DNA of 64,000 bases from Dermacentor variabilis (GCF_050947875.1 NC_134570.1:107784122-107848121); one strand, 5' to 3'; positions 35,914 through 46,570 are shown, numbered from the stretch's first letter. Made by a program: numbers and translations. The notes: generated from the sequence alone by a model not told the origin.

Positions 35914-37735
35914 CATATGAAAACATATGTTCCTTGGCGTGCGGCAGAGAAAGCTGCCTCAGTATTTTTGGAGATGCTCCGTTGACGGACAGATTTCTTG
36001 CCACATAGGTTCATCCATATGCACTTTTTCCTCTAAGCTTGCAATCGTGGTTTCACTTCTTTATGCGAGTTTTGGCTTACAGTTCGGTGCAGATCCGTGC
36101 ATATGTGTTTTCTTGCGTGAAATAGAAGTAGCCCTTTATATTGGAAGCATGCAGTAATCTTCAGTATTTACCGTGCGTTTGTGACAACTGCAGCAGCTGA
36201 ACATGAACCACTAACTGGTCCAAATTAGCTGTGGTTTTACATTCTAATGTGTGTCAATTCAGGCTCTTAGATCAGGAAAGGAGCAATATGTGCTCTCGAG
36301 GCAATATCAGAATGAAGTCACACATACAGAAATGTTTGTGAAAACTTGGTTTACAAGCCAAACATTATTTTCAATTTCAGGCCACTCATTCTCAAAGATT
36401 CCGGGAAGCAGCACTAAAATCTTGGTTTTTGGCTAAAGCCGATGGCTCTGTTATCACAGCCCATTTCCCATGCATGGCAAGAGCTGGAAAAGCCTGCTCC
36501 CACGATAGTGCCATATTATTTGTTGTTGAGACGGCTATGCGCCTGAGATGCAAGAACGTGTACAGGGAAAACGAACGCATGGTTTCCAACCAGCTAGCAG
36601 CGCCTCAATACATTTTCGTCATCGAGGATGAAGAAGCGAAAGAATGACAATATTCATTTGTAAGTGAATTACATACAGGTTCCTGCATGCTCGACACAAG
36701 CCCAGTCGACTAGGCCACCTTCTCCTATAGAAGAAAGATTAATTTGTTGTACTCAAAAATTGCAGATTCTGGAGTTAAACCAGCTCTCTTCAGGGTGCAA
36801 CCCTAATACAGTGTTTCAGCCACTCTGCAGTGTAGCAAGTGCAGAACCACGTGTCTTTAGGGAATTATCCTTTGGAGAGGCACTATATGAGAACCTGGAT
36901 ACACTCGCTCAACGTGGTGAAGATTTCCTTGCCAACCTCCACACACAAGAAATGGTCGATGGCAGCATATTTAAGGCAGCACAAGAGGAGAATCAAACTG
37001 CTCCATATGATTTCGCTATCACGCAAGACGAATTACCGCTTCTGTCTTAAAACGTTTGCGCTACACAAGCTCGAATGAACCTTCGTTAGCCTGCTGAAGA
37101 AAATGTGCAACCCAGAACAGCACAAGTTCACGGCTGTATCAACAACATGGGGGCTGCAACATGAACGTGCACTTCAGGCCAGTGGTCTATTTGAGTACAT
37201 AATACCCCTACCTCACTGCCACGCCGGATGCAATGGTCAAGTGCTAATTGCGTGGTGAAGGTGTTGCCCTTACAGCCTTGCTAGTAGTGCGATACGTGCT
37301 CAGTGCTCTATTGCCAGCTGCGAAGAAATTTTTCACGCATCTTATCATGCCCGAATTGTTCGCAGCTTACTTCACGCGGAAAGCGACAACGAATAGCTGC
37401 ACTGACAACACAGAAGGAAACGCATATTGTTTTTGCAGATGCCCAGAATCTGGCAAAATGCTAGCATGAGATGACCCTCAGTGCAAATATCAGTGGTTTC
37501 ATTACTCTTGCATTCGTATCAAGAGGGCCCCAATACAGAAGCACTGGTACTGCGAGGACTGGGCTGCCAAGGGAAATAAACAAGCCATCAGCCCTAGCAA
37601 ACAAACTGTCCATGCAACACGTTAGTTCAAGTTTCATGCCGTCGTTTTTACATCGTCATCATCACATCGTCGTCACATCATCGCCTTCATATTGCCCTTG
37701 TCAAGACACATCGCAGTGGTGGGAATGCTGATATA
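35388..37735 (+). pseudogene. SWIM / YqaJ-exonuclease / PHD-finger protein, decayed transposon gene
   Basis: ATG at 35388 opens SPEFCPSYMDELVGPTRARY, then WLHVDVDASSDP and PYVDMIN. After one stop come TYKSLEVHN and, past an inserted MITE, YFTSGWVRNVATK. Intron 35886-36380 (GT/AG) joins VLGH to ATHSQRFREAALKSW, in frame. A SWIM-type zinc finger follows (TAHFPCMARAGKACSH); the usual first Cys is F here. Then comes LSFGEALYENLDTLAQRGED and a YqaJ-like nuclease region: SLLKKMCNPEQHKFTAV, TTWGLQHERAL and YLTATPDAMVKC..RGEGVAL. The end is a PHD-type Cys/His cluster (YCFCRCPESGKMLA, DDPQCKYQWFHYSC, HWYCEDW) with a stop in it. Several stops and shifts make it a pseudogene. YqaJ nucleases accompany transposases in ISL2EU elements, and a DDE transposase lies convergently downstream. 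Confidence 0.72.
35642..35807. mobile_element. 166 bp MITE inserted in the YqaJ-type gene
   Basis: The ends AGAGAGTTTTAGATTAGGGG and (right, reverse complement) GGAGAGTTTTAGGTTAGGGG are near-perfect inverted repeats of more than 30 bp. AAT occurs on both sides (35639-35641, 35808-35810). The interrupted protein frame (EVHN | NYFTSGW) is continuous if one AAT and the MITE are removed, which confirms the borders. A 3 bp duplication suits the PIF/Harbinger superfamily. Confidence 0.85.
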
Positions 37736-37739
37736 ATCG

Positions 37740-38870
37740 CTCTAATCTGGTATTTCTTATCGATAAGATGCTACCCACCGGGACTGTTTTGGGAACCTGT
37801 GCAATTATTTTGAGACTGAAACTTCAAGTGCGACTTCACAATATCAAAGTTTTACTTTATCATCGTTTTTTTACAACAAAGTACTGTGTGCTGTAAATTT
37901 GTATTCTCTTTTGTGCTGACTTAGGAATCTATCTTTCAGGCATCAGCAGAGATGTTATAATTTAAATGCCCTGTCAACATGGCAGAGTTTTGCAGATCAG
38001 CTTGTTTCGCGGCTTCTGTGTGGTGTTTTGGTCTCATAAACAGTTTAGATCAATGTTGATGAACTTATCATTTCTTTTTCGTTTGCTGGACATGATTGGC
38101 CTATGGTATTGTAAGTGGTACACTGCGCGATGTTTTCAATGACGAGACCTGTATCACGAAATATTTTGGAGAACATGGGAGTAAAACACTGCAAAAATGT
38201 TTGGCCCCTCTAATAGGAAGCCCTACACATGCCTATGAAGGTAGAGAATACATTTTTTACATCCCTACAATTTCACTATAACAAGGTTGTTTATTTAATC
38301 ATTGATACTGTCAACTCAACAAAGAGTCATTACAGGAATGGGATGAATACAGTTAAAAAAGAGAAAGTGTAGCTCAAAATTTCTCGACGGGATGCAGAAA
38401 TAAAAGCACTACAAGTGGTGCAGGTGAAATAAAAGAGATTATTGTTTTCCGAATTGCACTTTTGCACAAACATTGAGTAGTGCCTACATTGCCGAACAGT
38501 TCCACAAACAATGGCAAAAAAGTTGATTTGTGCCTACATTACAGACATACACGCATGAATTCAACAGATATTAAGTGCCAATTTAAGCAACCCATATACT
38601 TTTATTTTTTTAGGAAATCACCTAAAGGTGTTAGTTTCACAATAGCATCCGGCAGTCAGTTCTACTCATTGATAGCTCTAGTAAAAAAAACTAAATGTAA
38701 AGCATTTGGTAAAGACAAAAGGAGGAAGAATGTACATGCTGTGTCTGTAGTTACTATAGGGGTTTGGTTGTATGCAAAGCAATCATTTTTGTTTATGCTA
38801 ACAAGATCAGGAATAATAAGAAAAATAAGCTTCAGTCTTTCAAACGAAGTTCTAGATTCTAAAGAGGCTA
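37740..38870. other. Spacer between convergent genes
   Basis: AT-rich. A 174-codon plus-strand frame at 38480-39004 runs partly antisense to the transposase and has no motif, so I do not annotate it. No repeat ends are seen. Confidence 0.5.
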
Positions 38871-38877
38871 GCCAAAG

Positions 38878-40271
38878 TCACTCATTGGAGTTCGCAAGAA
38901 CCACTAATGGGTACAGGTTTGTAAGTGCACGGCAGACAAGTACTATCTTATCAAGAGGCGTGCGCTCATCTCTTGGTTTGGAGGCAACATTATCAATTGG
39001 CTGAACAGCCTTCATTATGATATACTTGTTGCGTACAAGGCCAATCACTTGTTCCACGTGGATTCGGATGTTGGCCAGCTTTCTCGTTTTTTCAACGTCC
39101 ACAGCTGTCAGCTGCTTCTGGCCCTTAGTAAGTGCAGGTATATGCGGCTTAGCACAATAAAGACCCACTGCATCAGCAGTAAAAAATCCTCAATCAGTCA
39201 GAATCACGTGTGCTTGCGACAATTTGTCCAGGATGTGACAGCATTCCGTGATGCGTTTATCACTGGCTCTGCCTCGCCAGCCTTCAGAAAAGTATGATAT
39301 GGAACCCTGGCGGCATATGCCTATTAGAAAGTTCTGCAGTGTTACAGTTCTTATAATTCGACCATGTTTCACTTCTTGGGAGCAAGTACGATGGCCTTTC
39401 AATCCTAATTTCAATGCATTCGACTGTAACTGCTACCTTTGACCCAAAGGAATCAAAGAATGTCTGTGGCATGGTCCTCGTAGACCATGCTATCATGATA
39501 GCATGATATCATGATATCATGATATCATGGCAGGCCATGATATCAGAGACTTAAGTCTCCAGAATGCATCATCAAGCCACTTATCAAAATCCTGCTTATT
39601 GTCGCTTACGAGACACCAAACCTATGTGCAAGGTCCTTGGGTGGCAAGTTTAACTTAAGCTTCAATTAAAACACAACCAACTCTTCAAAGTGGGGTGACC
39701 CATTCTGTGGCGTGTGTTTCACCACATATTCGACATGCTGAAATACTGCCCACAACATAAAAAAGTTGAGCAACCCATGGAGCGTAGAAAAGCTACTTTC
39801 CCATTGTCCTCGCGCAGTGATGACTCCGAAATTCCTCGAATATTTTTCCCCTTCTTCAACTTCCACACCTCTGAAGGGAGTCTTCGGTTGTCGGTCTCAA
39901 GTGTCTGTACGCCTTGCATTGTGACGTATGTCTGCACAGGAGCCTCCGCTTCTACAAAAGAAAAAGGAAGACTTAGGTTTTGCACACTGTGCACTAACAG
40001 AGATAGACATTCAATTGATAACTTATGTGAAAAATAATTTGCGCAAGCTTACCTATGTTTGTTTCCGAAGCTTCATCGCAGCTTGGAGGTGGCGAACAAC
40101 TGTAGGACTCTTGTGCCGAGTCTGCGCCCCTTTCATGTAGGAAGTCGTCTGCTGATGAAAAGTGCAACCTGTCTTACTATTTGCAATGGCGAGTGCTTTG
40201 ATTTCACTGCGCTTTTTTGAAGCTTGAAAGCGTGCGTCCTCAGCGGCAGCTCTTTCGTCAATGTCGTACAC
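38878..40271 (-). pseudogene. IS5/ISL2EU-like DDE transposase, decayed
   Basis: Read on minus from 40271. A basic helical stretch (AAAEDARFQASKKRSEIKAL) comes first, then after breaks FQHVEYVVKHTPQNGSPHFE and VVFxLKLNLPPKDLAHRFGV (helix-turn-helix). Next is FDSFGSKVAVTVECIEIRIE; the expected first catalytic D of 'I-D-C-x-E' is E. Then come LIGICRQGSISYFSEGW, HVILTD.GF (second D), AKPHIPALTKGQKQL and IRIHVEQVIGLVRNKY (catalytic E), and a C-terminal LDKIVLVCRALTNLYPLV. This is the DDE_Tnp_4 (IS5-like) fold. An N-terminal THAP domain, common in ISL2EU transposases, was not found; the LTR retrotransposon at 40292 cuts the sequence just upstream. Frameshifts and the substituted acidic residue indicate a dead copy. 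Confidence 0.75.
39499..39530. repeat. Nested palindromic ATGATATC repeat
   Basis: ATGATATC occurs three times in tandem. Each unit contains the palindrome GATATC and the joins create ATCATGAT. It lies within the transposase pseudogene. Confidence 0.85.
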
Positions 40272-40291
40272 CCCATATACAATGTAGGTGC

Positions 40292-40895
40292 TGCTATGAT
40301 CGACCTGTCAAGTGTGAGAGACATTCAGACGTACCTTCCCATGACAGGACGATTTGCCTCGTCCCAGAAAAGGCTGTTACGGTAAGCCTGGACATCGACC
40401 TCTCAAGTGTGAGAAGCGTTCAAGCTGGCGTCCCCATGTCAACATAATTGCCCTTTCTCCGAAACAGCGTCATCCATATTATTCCCCGAGCTGACACAAA
40501 AGGATGGACAAAGAGAAGACAAACCGAAGGGCAGGAGGTCGTCGACGACAGAACCTGACGAAAGCACTAATACTTCCCCAGGCTCCCCAAGAAGACGTCG
40601 ATGACCACAAGAAGGCCAGGGGTAATTAAGGCCGCCTTCGCCCCCGTATGATCGACCTGTCAAGTGTGAGAAGCGTGCAAGCGGGCGTCCACATGTCTCC
40701 GAAACAGCGTCACCCCTTTTATTCCCCGAGCTGATACAAGGGAATGACGAAGGGAAGAAAATGCGAAGGTCAGGAGCTCAATGGCAGAGCCTGACGAAAG
40801 CATTAATACTTCCACAGGCTCTCCAAGAAGACGTCGACGACCACAAGACCGCCAGGGGTTTTTAAGGCCGTCCTGGCCCCCGTGTTAATCAAAAC
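40292..40895 (+). repeat. 5' LTR, tandemly duplicated and 3'-truncated
   Basis: Unit 1 (40292-40646) and unit 2 (40647-40895) both align to the 3' LTR (46571-47088). Unit 2 lacks the stretch between two internal copies of TCAAGTGTGAG. Both stop at about CCCCCGTGTTAAT; the 3' LTR continues about 165 bp further. The 5' LTR, primer-binding region and gag start have therefore been lost by deletion, and gag begins directly at 40895. Confidence 0.75.
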
Positions 40896-41900
40896 CGCCG
40901 AAGTTCGAGAAAGCCGCAGCTTATTGAGGCGATTGAGAAGTGCGGGGCTCTTGAGGACGAAATTTCAGAAGCACGGGAAGAGACAAGGAAATGAGATGAG
41001 AAAGCAGAAGAAAGGCAAAGAGCTCAGAAAGCTGAACGAAGAACTGCAGAGGAAAGACAGAGAGCTCACGAAATAAAGCTAAAAGAACTAGACGTGCAGC
41101 AAGATCTGGCCATACAATCAGTAAATAACATCTCAATACACGAAACACGTTCAGGTAAAGCAGGAGTAAAAATAATGGATCTCATGCCGTCGTACAAGGT
41201 AAACGATGATATGGGATAGTTTATCGTTACTTTTGAAGGAACCTGCGAGACAAATGGGTTGGTACTAGAAAGTTTCCCACTACAGATTCCCACCGTTCTT
41301 CCTAGAGAAGCGACCGAAATAATTGCGAGGTTAACGAGAGACGGCGCAGGCGACTATCAGAAAGTAAAAGCTGCGTTGCTAAGGAAATATCAGCTCTCAG
41401 CGGAGGCTTTCCGTCGTCGTTTTCGGGAGACAGCTAGAACGCCGGGCGAGTCTTCTCAAGATTTCACTTATGAGTTGAAAGCCAATTTATTTGAATGGCT
41501 AAAAAGGGAAGATGCGTTGGGTTGTCACGAAAAGGTTGTTGAGTTAATCGGCATGGAACAGTTCTATGGGTCATTTGCGCCTGTGTATTCAAGATAGGTT
41601 GGACGAAAATGACTTGGAACGTGCTGCAGTGCTAGCAGATGAATTCGCAGCACGTCGCGAATCCGAAAAAACGCGTGTCAGGCCATTCACTAAATTCAGT
41701 AAAGAGGAGAACAGGTGCCCCATTCACCACGAAAAGGCTGGAGGTGGGACAAAAGACGTGCAGCCCGATAATTCAGGAGACATTAACACTGAAGTAAAAA
41801 ACGAAAGGAAAACATAAAAAGCGTTTGAGGCTAAAAAAACCGGTCGTCTGTTTCCGTTGCCAGGAGCCTGGACACCTTGTGATCGGCTGTCGTATGCCTA
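40895..41900 (+). pseudogene. gag of the LTR retrotransposon
   Basis: The frame opens without an ATG at RSSRKPQLIEAIEKCGALED, followed by a charged coiled-coil-like region (AEERQRAQKAERRTAEERQR). A capsid-like domain follows after a stop: TFEGTCETNGL, VLPREATEIIARLTRDGAGD, YQKVKAALLRKYQLSAEAFR, RRFRETARTPGESSQDFTYE. It ends with a CCHC zinc knuckle (41840-41885: VCFRCQEPGHLVIGC, spacing CX2CX4HX4C). Frameshifts occur near 41575 and 41815. Gag assembles the particle and binds RNA in such elements. This copy is not functional. Confidence 0.75.
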
Positions 41901-41959
41901 GAATTGTTTTTTCTTTCTTTCGTGAAAGGCGGCGATGACAACTTGGCCCCCTTAGAACC

Positions 41960-42746
41960 CTATCTTCGCGACCTAGTAGTGAATGGAATGGCCGCGTAAA
42001 GTACTTAGGGACTCAGCTGCGACAATGGACGTTGTCCACCCTGCGTTTGTGAAATCTGAGGATATTGCCGGGGAATACGCGTGGATCCGGCAGATGGTCA
42101 AAAAGAACAGAAGAACAGTGTTTGCTTGCCCATTGCCAGCGTGAAGATTGAAGGGCAGTTTGGACTATTACTGATTGAAGCAGCAGTATCGCCAAATCTG
42201 TCGAAGCATTATCCCTACTTATTTTAAAACCACTCGGAAATGCTGTTGAAGAAAAAGGGCCTGAGTTTTGGTGACCATACAGTTCAAGCTCTCATGCGTT
42301 CCAAGGCTCTAGAGATCGCGGAGGAGATAAACCAAGGCAACGAAGCGAAAAATATGCCTCGTGACAGAAACACGCAAGGAGCACAGCACATAGCAAGTGA
42401 ATTCAGTGAAAAAAGCGCTAGCGAGGAGGCATCCGCATCAGTGAGAATACCGCAGCAAGGGCTAGAAAAGGAATTAGACACTAATTTGGCACTGACACAT
42501 TCGGAAAGCTCTTTAGACTTACTGAAGGTTGTTAAAGAAGGAATCGTGACGGAAGAAGATAGCAATTACGTCGCGAAAGTAGAAACAAGTACTGTCCCGG
42601 AGGACGTTCCCCACGGAGACGAGACCAATTTAAACAGCCCCAAAAAGATCACGGAGACGCTGAAAAACGCCCTCGTATCTCCGCACTTGGGCGACTTTCC
42701 GGATTCGTCAAGGAGAGAAGAATGCCAGGGCGGTCCAGCAGGGTAG
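41960..42746 (+). pseudogene. Aspartic protease region and following linker
   Basis: LEPYLRDLVVNG..A.KVLR precedes DSAATMDVVHPAFV; D-S-A is the retropepsin catalytic triad in a common variant. Then come GEYAWIRQMV and, after a shift, PIASVKIEGQFG-like sequence. A 168-codon frame (42240-42746) continues with LSFGDHTVQALMRSKALE and an acidic low-complexity linker without a recognised domain, comparable to the protease-RT spacer of gypsy elements. After 42746, decayed coding-like sequence runs to 43262 with no RT motif. Confidence 0.6.
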
Positions 42747-43282
42747 GAATCCAGCGCTTGGGAACTTCAGAGGCGCATTAGGCGACCGTCTGGTATGGCA
42801 AAAATTGGTTCAACAGCGCAAGATCAAGCGAGCCAAGTATTCAGCTCAGCGAAGAATAGAGAAACTCGCCGCACCGCAGCCCGTAAGACAACAGGCCATC
42901 ACGCAGAACTTCAAAGGGCTCGTTGTGGCGGATGAGAAAAGGAAGGCGTGACCTAACAACAAATACGAACGTGTCTCTGCGAGTAGGGGTGCGGCTGAAA
43001 GGTTCAACCGGGCGGAGATATGCTTGTACGAACAGGACCAGTCAGAGTGCCAATGCAGTAGAATGCGCCGCGGGAGTGAGGGAAAAAAGGAGGCTGGTAA
43101 TTCTTCTCGCGTTTGCGGCCTCCTTTTCGGGGACGAAAAAGCAAGCCGCGGGAACACAATATGGCCGGCGACGACAAAAGGCAGCGTGTGCCTGGCGCCT
43201 TTTGTTGCCTTTGGTGAGACCCGAAGGCTTTCACATAGCTATCCGATCGAGTGCGCGCAGTAAGAGGAAGCTTTAGCTCGGG

Positions 43283-45240
43283 TCATCATCATCATCATCA
43301 TCATCAGCCTAGTTACGCCCACTGCAGGGCAAAGGCCTCTCCCATACTTCTCCAACTACCCCGGTCATGTACTAATTGTGGCCATGTTGTCCCTGCAAAC
43401 GTCTTAATGTCATCCGCCCACCTAACTTTCTGCCGCCCCCTGCTACGCATCCCTTCCCTTGGAATCCAGTCCGTAACCCTTAGTGACCATCGGTTATCTT
43501 CCCTCCTCATTACATGTCCGGCCCATGCCCATTTCTTTTTCTTGATTTCAACTAAGATGTCGTTTACCCGCGTTTGTTGCCTCACCCAATCTGCTCTTTT
43601 CTTATCCCTTAATGTCACACCCATCATTCTTCTTTCCATAGCTCGTTGCGTCGTCCTCAATTTCAGCAGAACCCTTTTCGTAAGTCTCCAGGTTTCTGCC
43701 CCATATGTGAGTACTGGTAACACACAGCTGTTATACACTTTCCTTTTGAGGGATAGTGGCATCCTGCTGTTCATGATTTGAGAATGCCTGCCAAACGCAC
43801 CCCAGCCCATTCTTATTCTTCTGGTTATTTCAGTCTCATGATCCGGATCCGTGGTCACTACCTGCCCTAAGTAGATGTAGTCCCTTACCCCTTCCAGTGC
43901 TTCGCTACCTATCGTAAACTGCTGTTCTCTTCCGAGCCTGTTAAACATTACTTTAGTTTTCTGCAGATTAATTTTCAGACCCACCCTTCTGCTTTGCCTC
44001 TCCAGGTCAGTGAGCATGCATTGCAATTGGTCTCCTGAGTTACTAAGCAAGGCAATATCATCAGCGAATCGCAAATTGCTAAGGTATTCTCCATCAACTT
44101 TTATCCCCAATTCTTCCCACTCCAGGCCTCTGAATACCTCCTGTAAACATGCTGTGAATAGCATTGGAGATATCGTATCTCCCTGTCTGACGCCTTTCTT
44201 TATAGGGATTTTGTTGCTTTCTTTGTGGAGGACTACGGTGGCTGTGGAGCCGCTATAGATATCTTCCAGTATCTTTACATATGGCTCATCTACACCCTGA
44301 TTCCGTAATGCCTCCATGACTGCTGAGGTTTCGACTGAATCAAACGCTTTCTCGTAATCAATGAAAGCTATATATAACGGTTGGTTATATTCTGCACATT
44401 TCTCTATCACTTGATTGATAGTGTGAATATGGTCTATTGTTGAGTAGCCTTTACGGAATCCTGCCTGGTCCTTTGGTTGACAGAAGTCTAAGGTGTTCCT
44501 GATTCTATTTGCGATTACCTTAGTAAATACTTTGTAGGCAACGGACAGTAAGCTGATCGGTCTATAATTTTTCAAGTCTTTGGCGTCCCCTTTCTTATGG
44601 ATTAGGATTATGTTAGCGTTCTTCCAAGATTCCGGTACGCTCGAGGTTATGAGGCATTGCGTATACAGGGTGGCCAGTTTCTCTAGAACAATCTGACCAC
44701 CATCCTTCAACAAATCTGCTGTTACCTGATCCTCCCCAGCTGCCTTCCCCCTTTGCATAGCTCCTAAGGCTTTCTTTACTTCTTCTGGCGTTACCTGTGG
44801 GATTTCGAATTCCTCTAGGCTATTCTCTCTTCCACTATCGTCGTGGGTGCCACTGGTACTGTATAAATCTCTATAGAACTCCTCAGCCACTTGAACTATC
44901 TCATCCATATTAGTAACGATATTGCCGGCTTTGTCTCTTAACGCACACATCTGATTCTTGCCTATTCCTAGTTTCTTCTTCACTGTTTTTAGGCTTCCTC
45001 CGTTCCTGAGAGCCTGTTCAATTCTATCCATACTATAGTTCCTGATGTCCGCTGTCTTACGCTTGTTGATTAACTTAGAAAGTTCTGCCAGTTCTATTCT
45101 AGCTGTAGGGTTAGAGGCTTTCATACATTGGCGTTTCTTGATCAGATCTTTCGTCTCCTGCGATAGCTTACTGGTTTCCTGTCTAACGGAGTTACCACCG
45201 ACTTCTATTGCGCACTCCTTAATGGTTCCCATGAGATAGT
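43283..45240 (-). mobile_element. 5'-truncated RTE-clade LINE
   Basis: Boundaries are set by comparison with the uninterrupted foldback copy. On the minus strand it ends with a very short 3'UTR and a (ATG)n simple-repeat tail (TGATGATGATGATG), a hallmark of the RTE clade. The endonuclease domain is missing by 5' truncation. No clear target duplication is visible. Confidence 0.85.
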
Positions 45241-45259
45241 TGCTCCTATCTAAATGCAT
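43313..45259 (-). CDS. RTE-type reverse transcriptase, uninterrupted 648-residue frame
   Basis: RT domain at about residues 165-430: EEVKKALGAMQRGKAAGEDQ (151-180 region), NYRPISLLSVAYKVFTKVIA (231-250), QAGFRKGYSTIDHIHTI, motif A AFIDYEKAFDSVE with D301, motif B GVRQGDTISPMLF, motif C LRFADDIALL with D400/D401. A C-terminal region typical of RTE follows (LPVLTYGAETWRLTKR, WAWAGHVMRREDNRW, GRQKVRWADDI). All catalytic residues are present and there is no stop, unlike every other retroelement here. The first seven residues (MHLDRSN) are encoded by the flanking foldback element, so the ATG is not native and the apyrimidinic endonuclease domain is absent. It cannot be autonomous, but the insertion looks recent. 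Confidence 0.9.
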   Translation of the reverse strand: MHLDRSNYLMGTIKECAIEVGGNSVRQETSKLSQETKDLIKKRQCMKASNPTARIELAELSKLINKRKTADIRNYSMDRIEQALRNGGSLKTVKKKLGIGKNQMCALRDKAGNIVTNMDEIVQVAEEFYRDLYSTSGTHDDSGRENSLEEFEIPQVTPEEVKKALGAMQRGKAAGEDQVTADLLKDGGQIVLEKLATLYTQCLITSSVPESWKNANIILIHKKGDAKDLKNYRPISLLSVAYKVFTKVIANRIRNTLDFCQPKDQAGFRKGYSTIDHIHTINQVIEKCAEYNQPLYIAFIDYEKAFDSVETSAVMEALRNQGVDEPYVKILEDIYSGSTATVVLHKESNKIPIKKGVRQGDTISPMLFTACLQEVFRGLEWEELGIKVDGEYLSNLRFADDIALLSNSGDQLQCMLTDLERQSRRVGLKINLQKTKVMFNRLGREQQFTIGSEALEGVRDYIYLGQVVTTDPDHETEITRRIRMGWGAFGRHSQIMNSRMPLSLKRKVYNSCVLPVLTYGAETWRLTKRVLLKLRTTQRAMERRMMGVTLRDKKRADWVRQQTRVNDILVEIKKKKWAWAGHVMRREDNRWSLRVTDWIPREGMRSRGRQKVRWADDIKTFAGTTWPQLVHDRGSWRSMGEAFALQWA

Positions 45260-46570
45260 GTAAAAGGAGAATTTGTTTTTCTCGGCAACTACTGCACCAA
45301 ATTTGCCGAGGTTTGTTGCATTTAAAAGAAAACCTTAAAATCTAGTGGCTGTTTGTTTCGAATTTTCGGTTTACATCGTCAATTTTTATTGAAAATTGGC
45401 AAACATTGAAATTTTTCAGAAAACGAAACTATCAAGTTTACAATTTTCTAACTCAGCAAGGAAATATGATATCATAATTCTGTGAATCGCATCTGATAGT
45501 ACATCTAAAGCGGACAAAATTTGTACGTTATACATGAATGTGAAAAAGATTCAGTAATATGGAAATACAGCTTTTGCAGAACCCTTGTACACAACGCAAC
45601 AAATTCATGTAAGATATAAATTGACATATCAAGTTTGTCCGCTTTAAATGATCTAATGGATGCCGTTTAGAGGAGCGTGATATATATTCTGGATGCAGTG
45701 CTATTAATTTATAAACTTCGTCCATCTATATTTTCGAACTTTCAATTTTTTGAAAATTTTTTCGATAAAATTTGGGCCTCAAATCGAAAATCCGCTTCGA
45801 ACAGTCACTATAATTTTACTTTCTCTCTCAAATGCAACAACTTCCATTAAAATCGGTTCCGGCGGTTATGTCGGAAAAACCGTTTTTGCATTTTACAGGT
45901 ATTTGAATAGGCCGCGTCGTATAGTTGGTCCAGAGCTAAAGCTTTGTCTTAAAAGGTTATAATGGTATAATTAGGCACATCCATAAGTTTCTTGTTTGTA
46001 AAAAGAGTGCGATGCATTTATTTTTCTTTTGTTAGTATTGAGAACTATTATTTTTATTTTTCCAAGGTTTCGCGTTATGCTCAAGAATTTCTTCGCATTA
46101 TTTGTTGTGAAGGTCCCCTTTTCTTTCTTTAACTTCTTCGAAGGAGTGTTGTTTGTCTGCTTTGAATGTATGATTAAGGCTATTATTACTGGGTTTCAAA
46201 ACGTTCTCAATCTCTCAACAACCATGGCTTTCTCGAACAAAGGAAACACAAAAACGTTAGGCAGTATGTTGGTCGAAGTACGCACTGACGTCTGGTTTCT
46301 CCTTTGTTAGTTTTCATGCATCTCGAATGAGGGCTGCAGGTACGAGTCTGATGGGGTTTTATGTGAAGAACGTGTGAACTTGGCAGTTCTCGTGATTAGT
46401 TGGGTACTCTTTGTTTGTTGTGCTTTAGGATTGGCGTGGTTTTTTCCAGAAGCCACCTGGCAGCTCTTGGAACCATCGGCGAAACGAAGCAGAGGCACGA
46501 GGTGTACCGGTCTCTTCGAGGTGCTTGGATACTGCAACCCCTTCGAGACCTCCTGTGACGGCGGACGGGC

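Larger units (their letters stand above)
43263..45949. mobile_element. TA-flanked foldback element, copy 2, split by RTE LINE
   Basis: TA-AGAGGAAGCTTTAGCTC starts the left end (43263) and GAGCTAAAGCTTTGTCT-TA closes the right (45949). Without the LINE (43283-45240) it is 729 bp, against 727 bp for copy 1 at 4736-5462. Copy 1 in reverse orientation supplies the joined sequence across the LINE. It sits inside the LTR retrotransposon. Confidence 0.85.

Noticed and set aside
38480..39004. 174-codon plus-strand frame
   Set aside because: No recognisable motif. It partly overlaps the DDE transposase antisense, and its AT-rich part is low complexity.
43251..43781. 176-codon plus-strand frame
   Set aside because: It is antisense to the RTE reverse transcriptase, whose motifs are clear on the minus strand.
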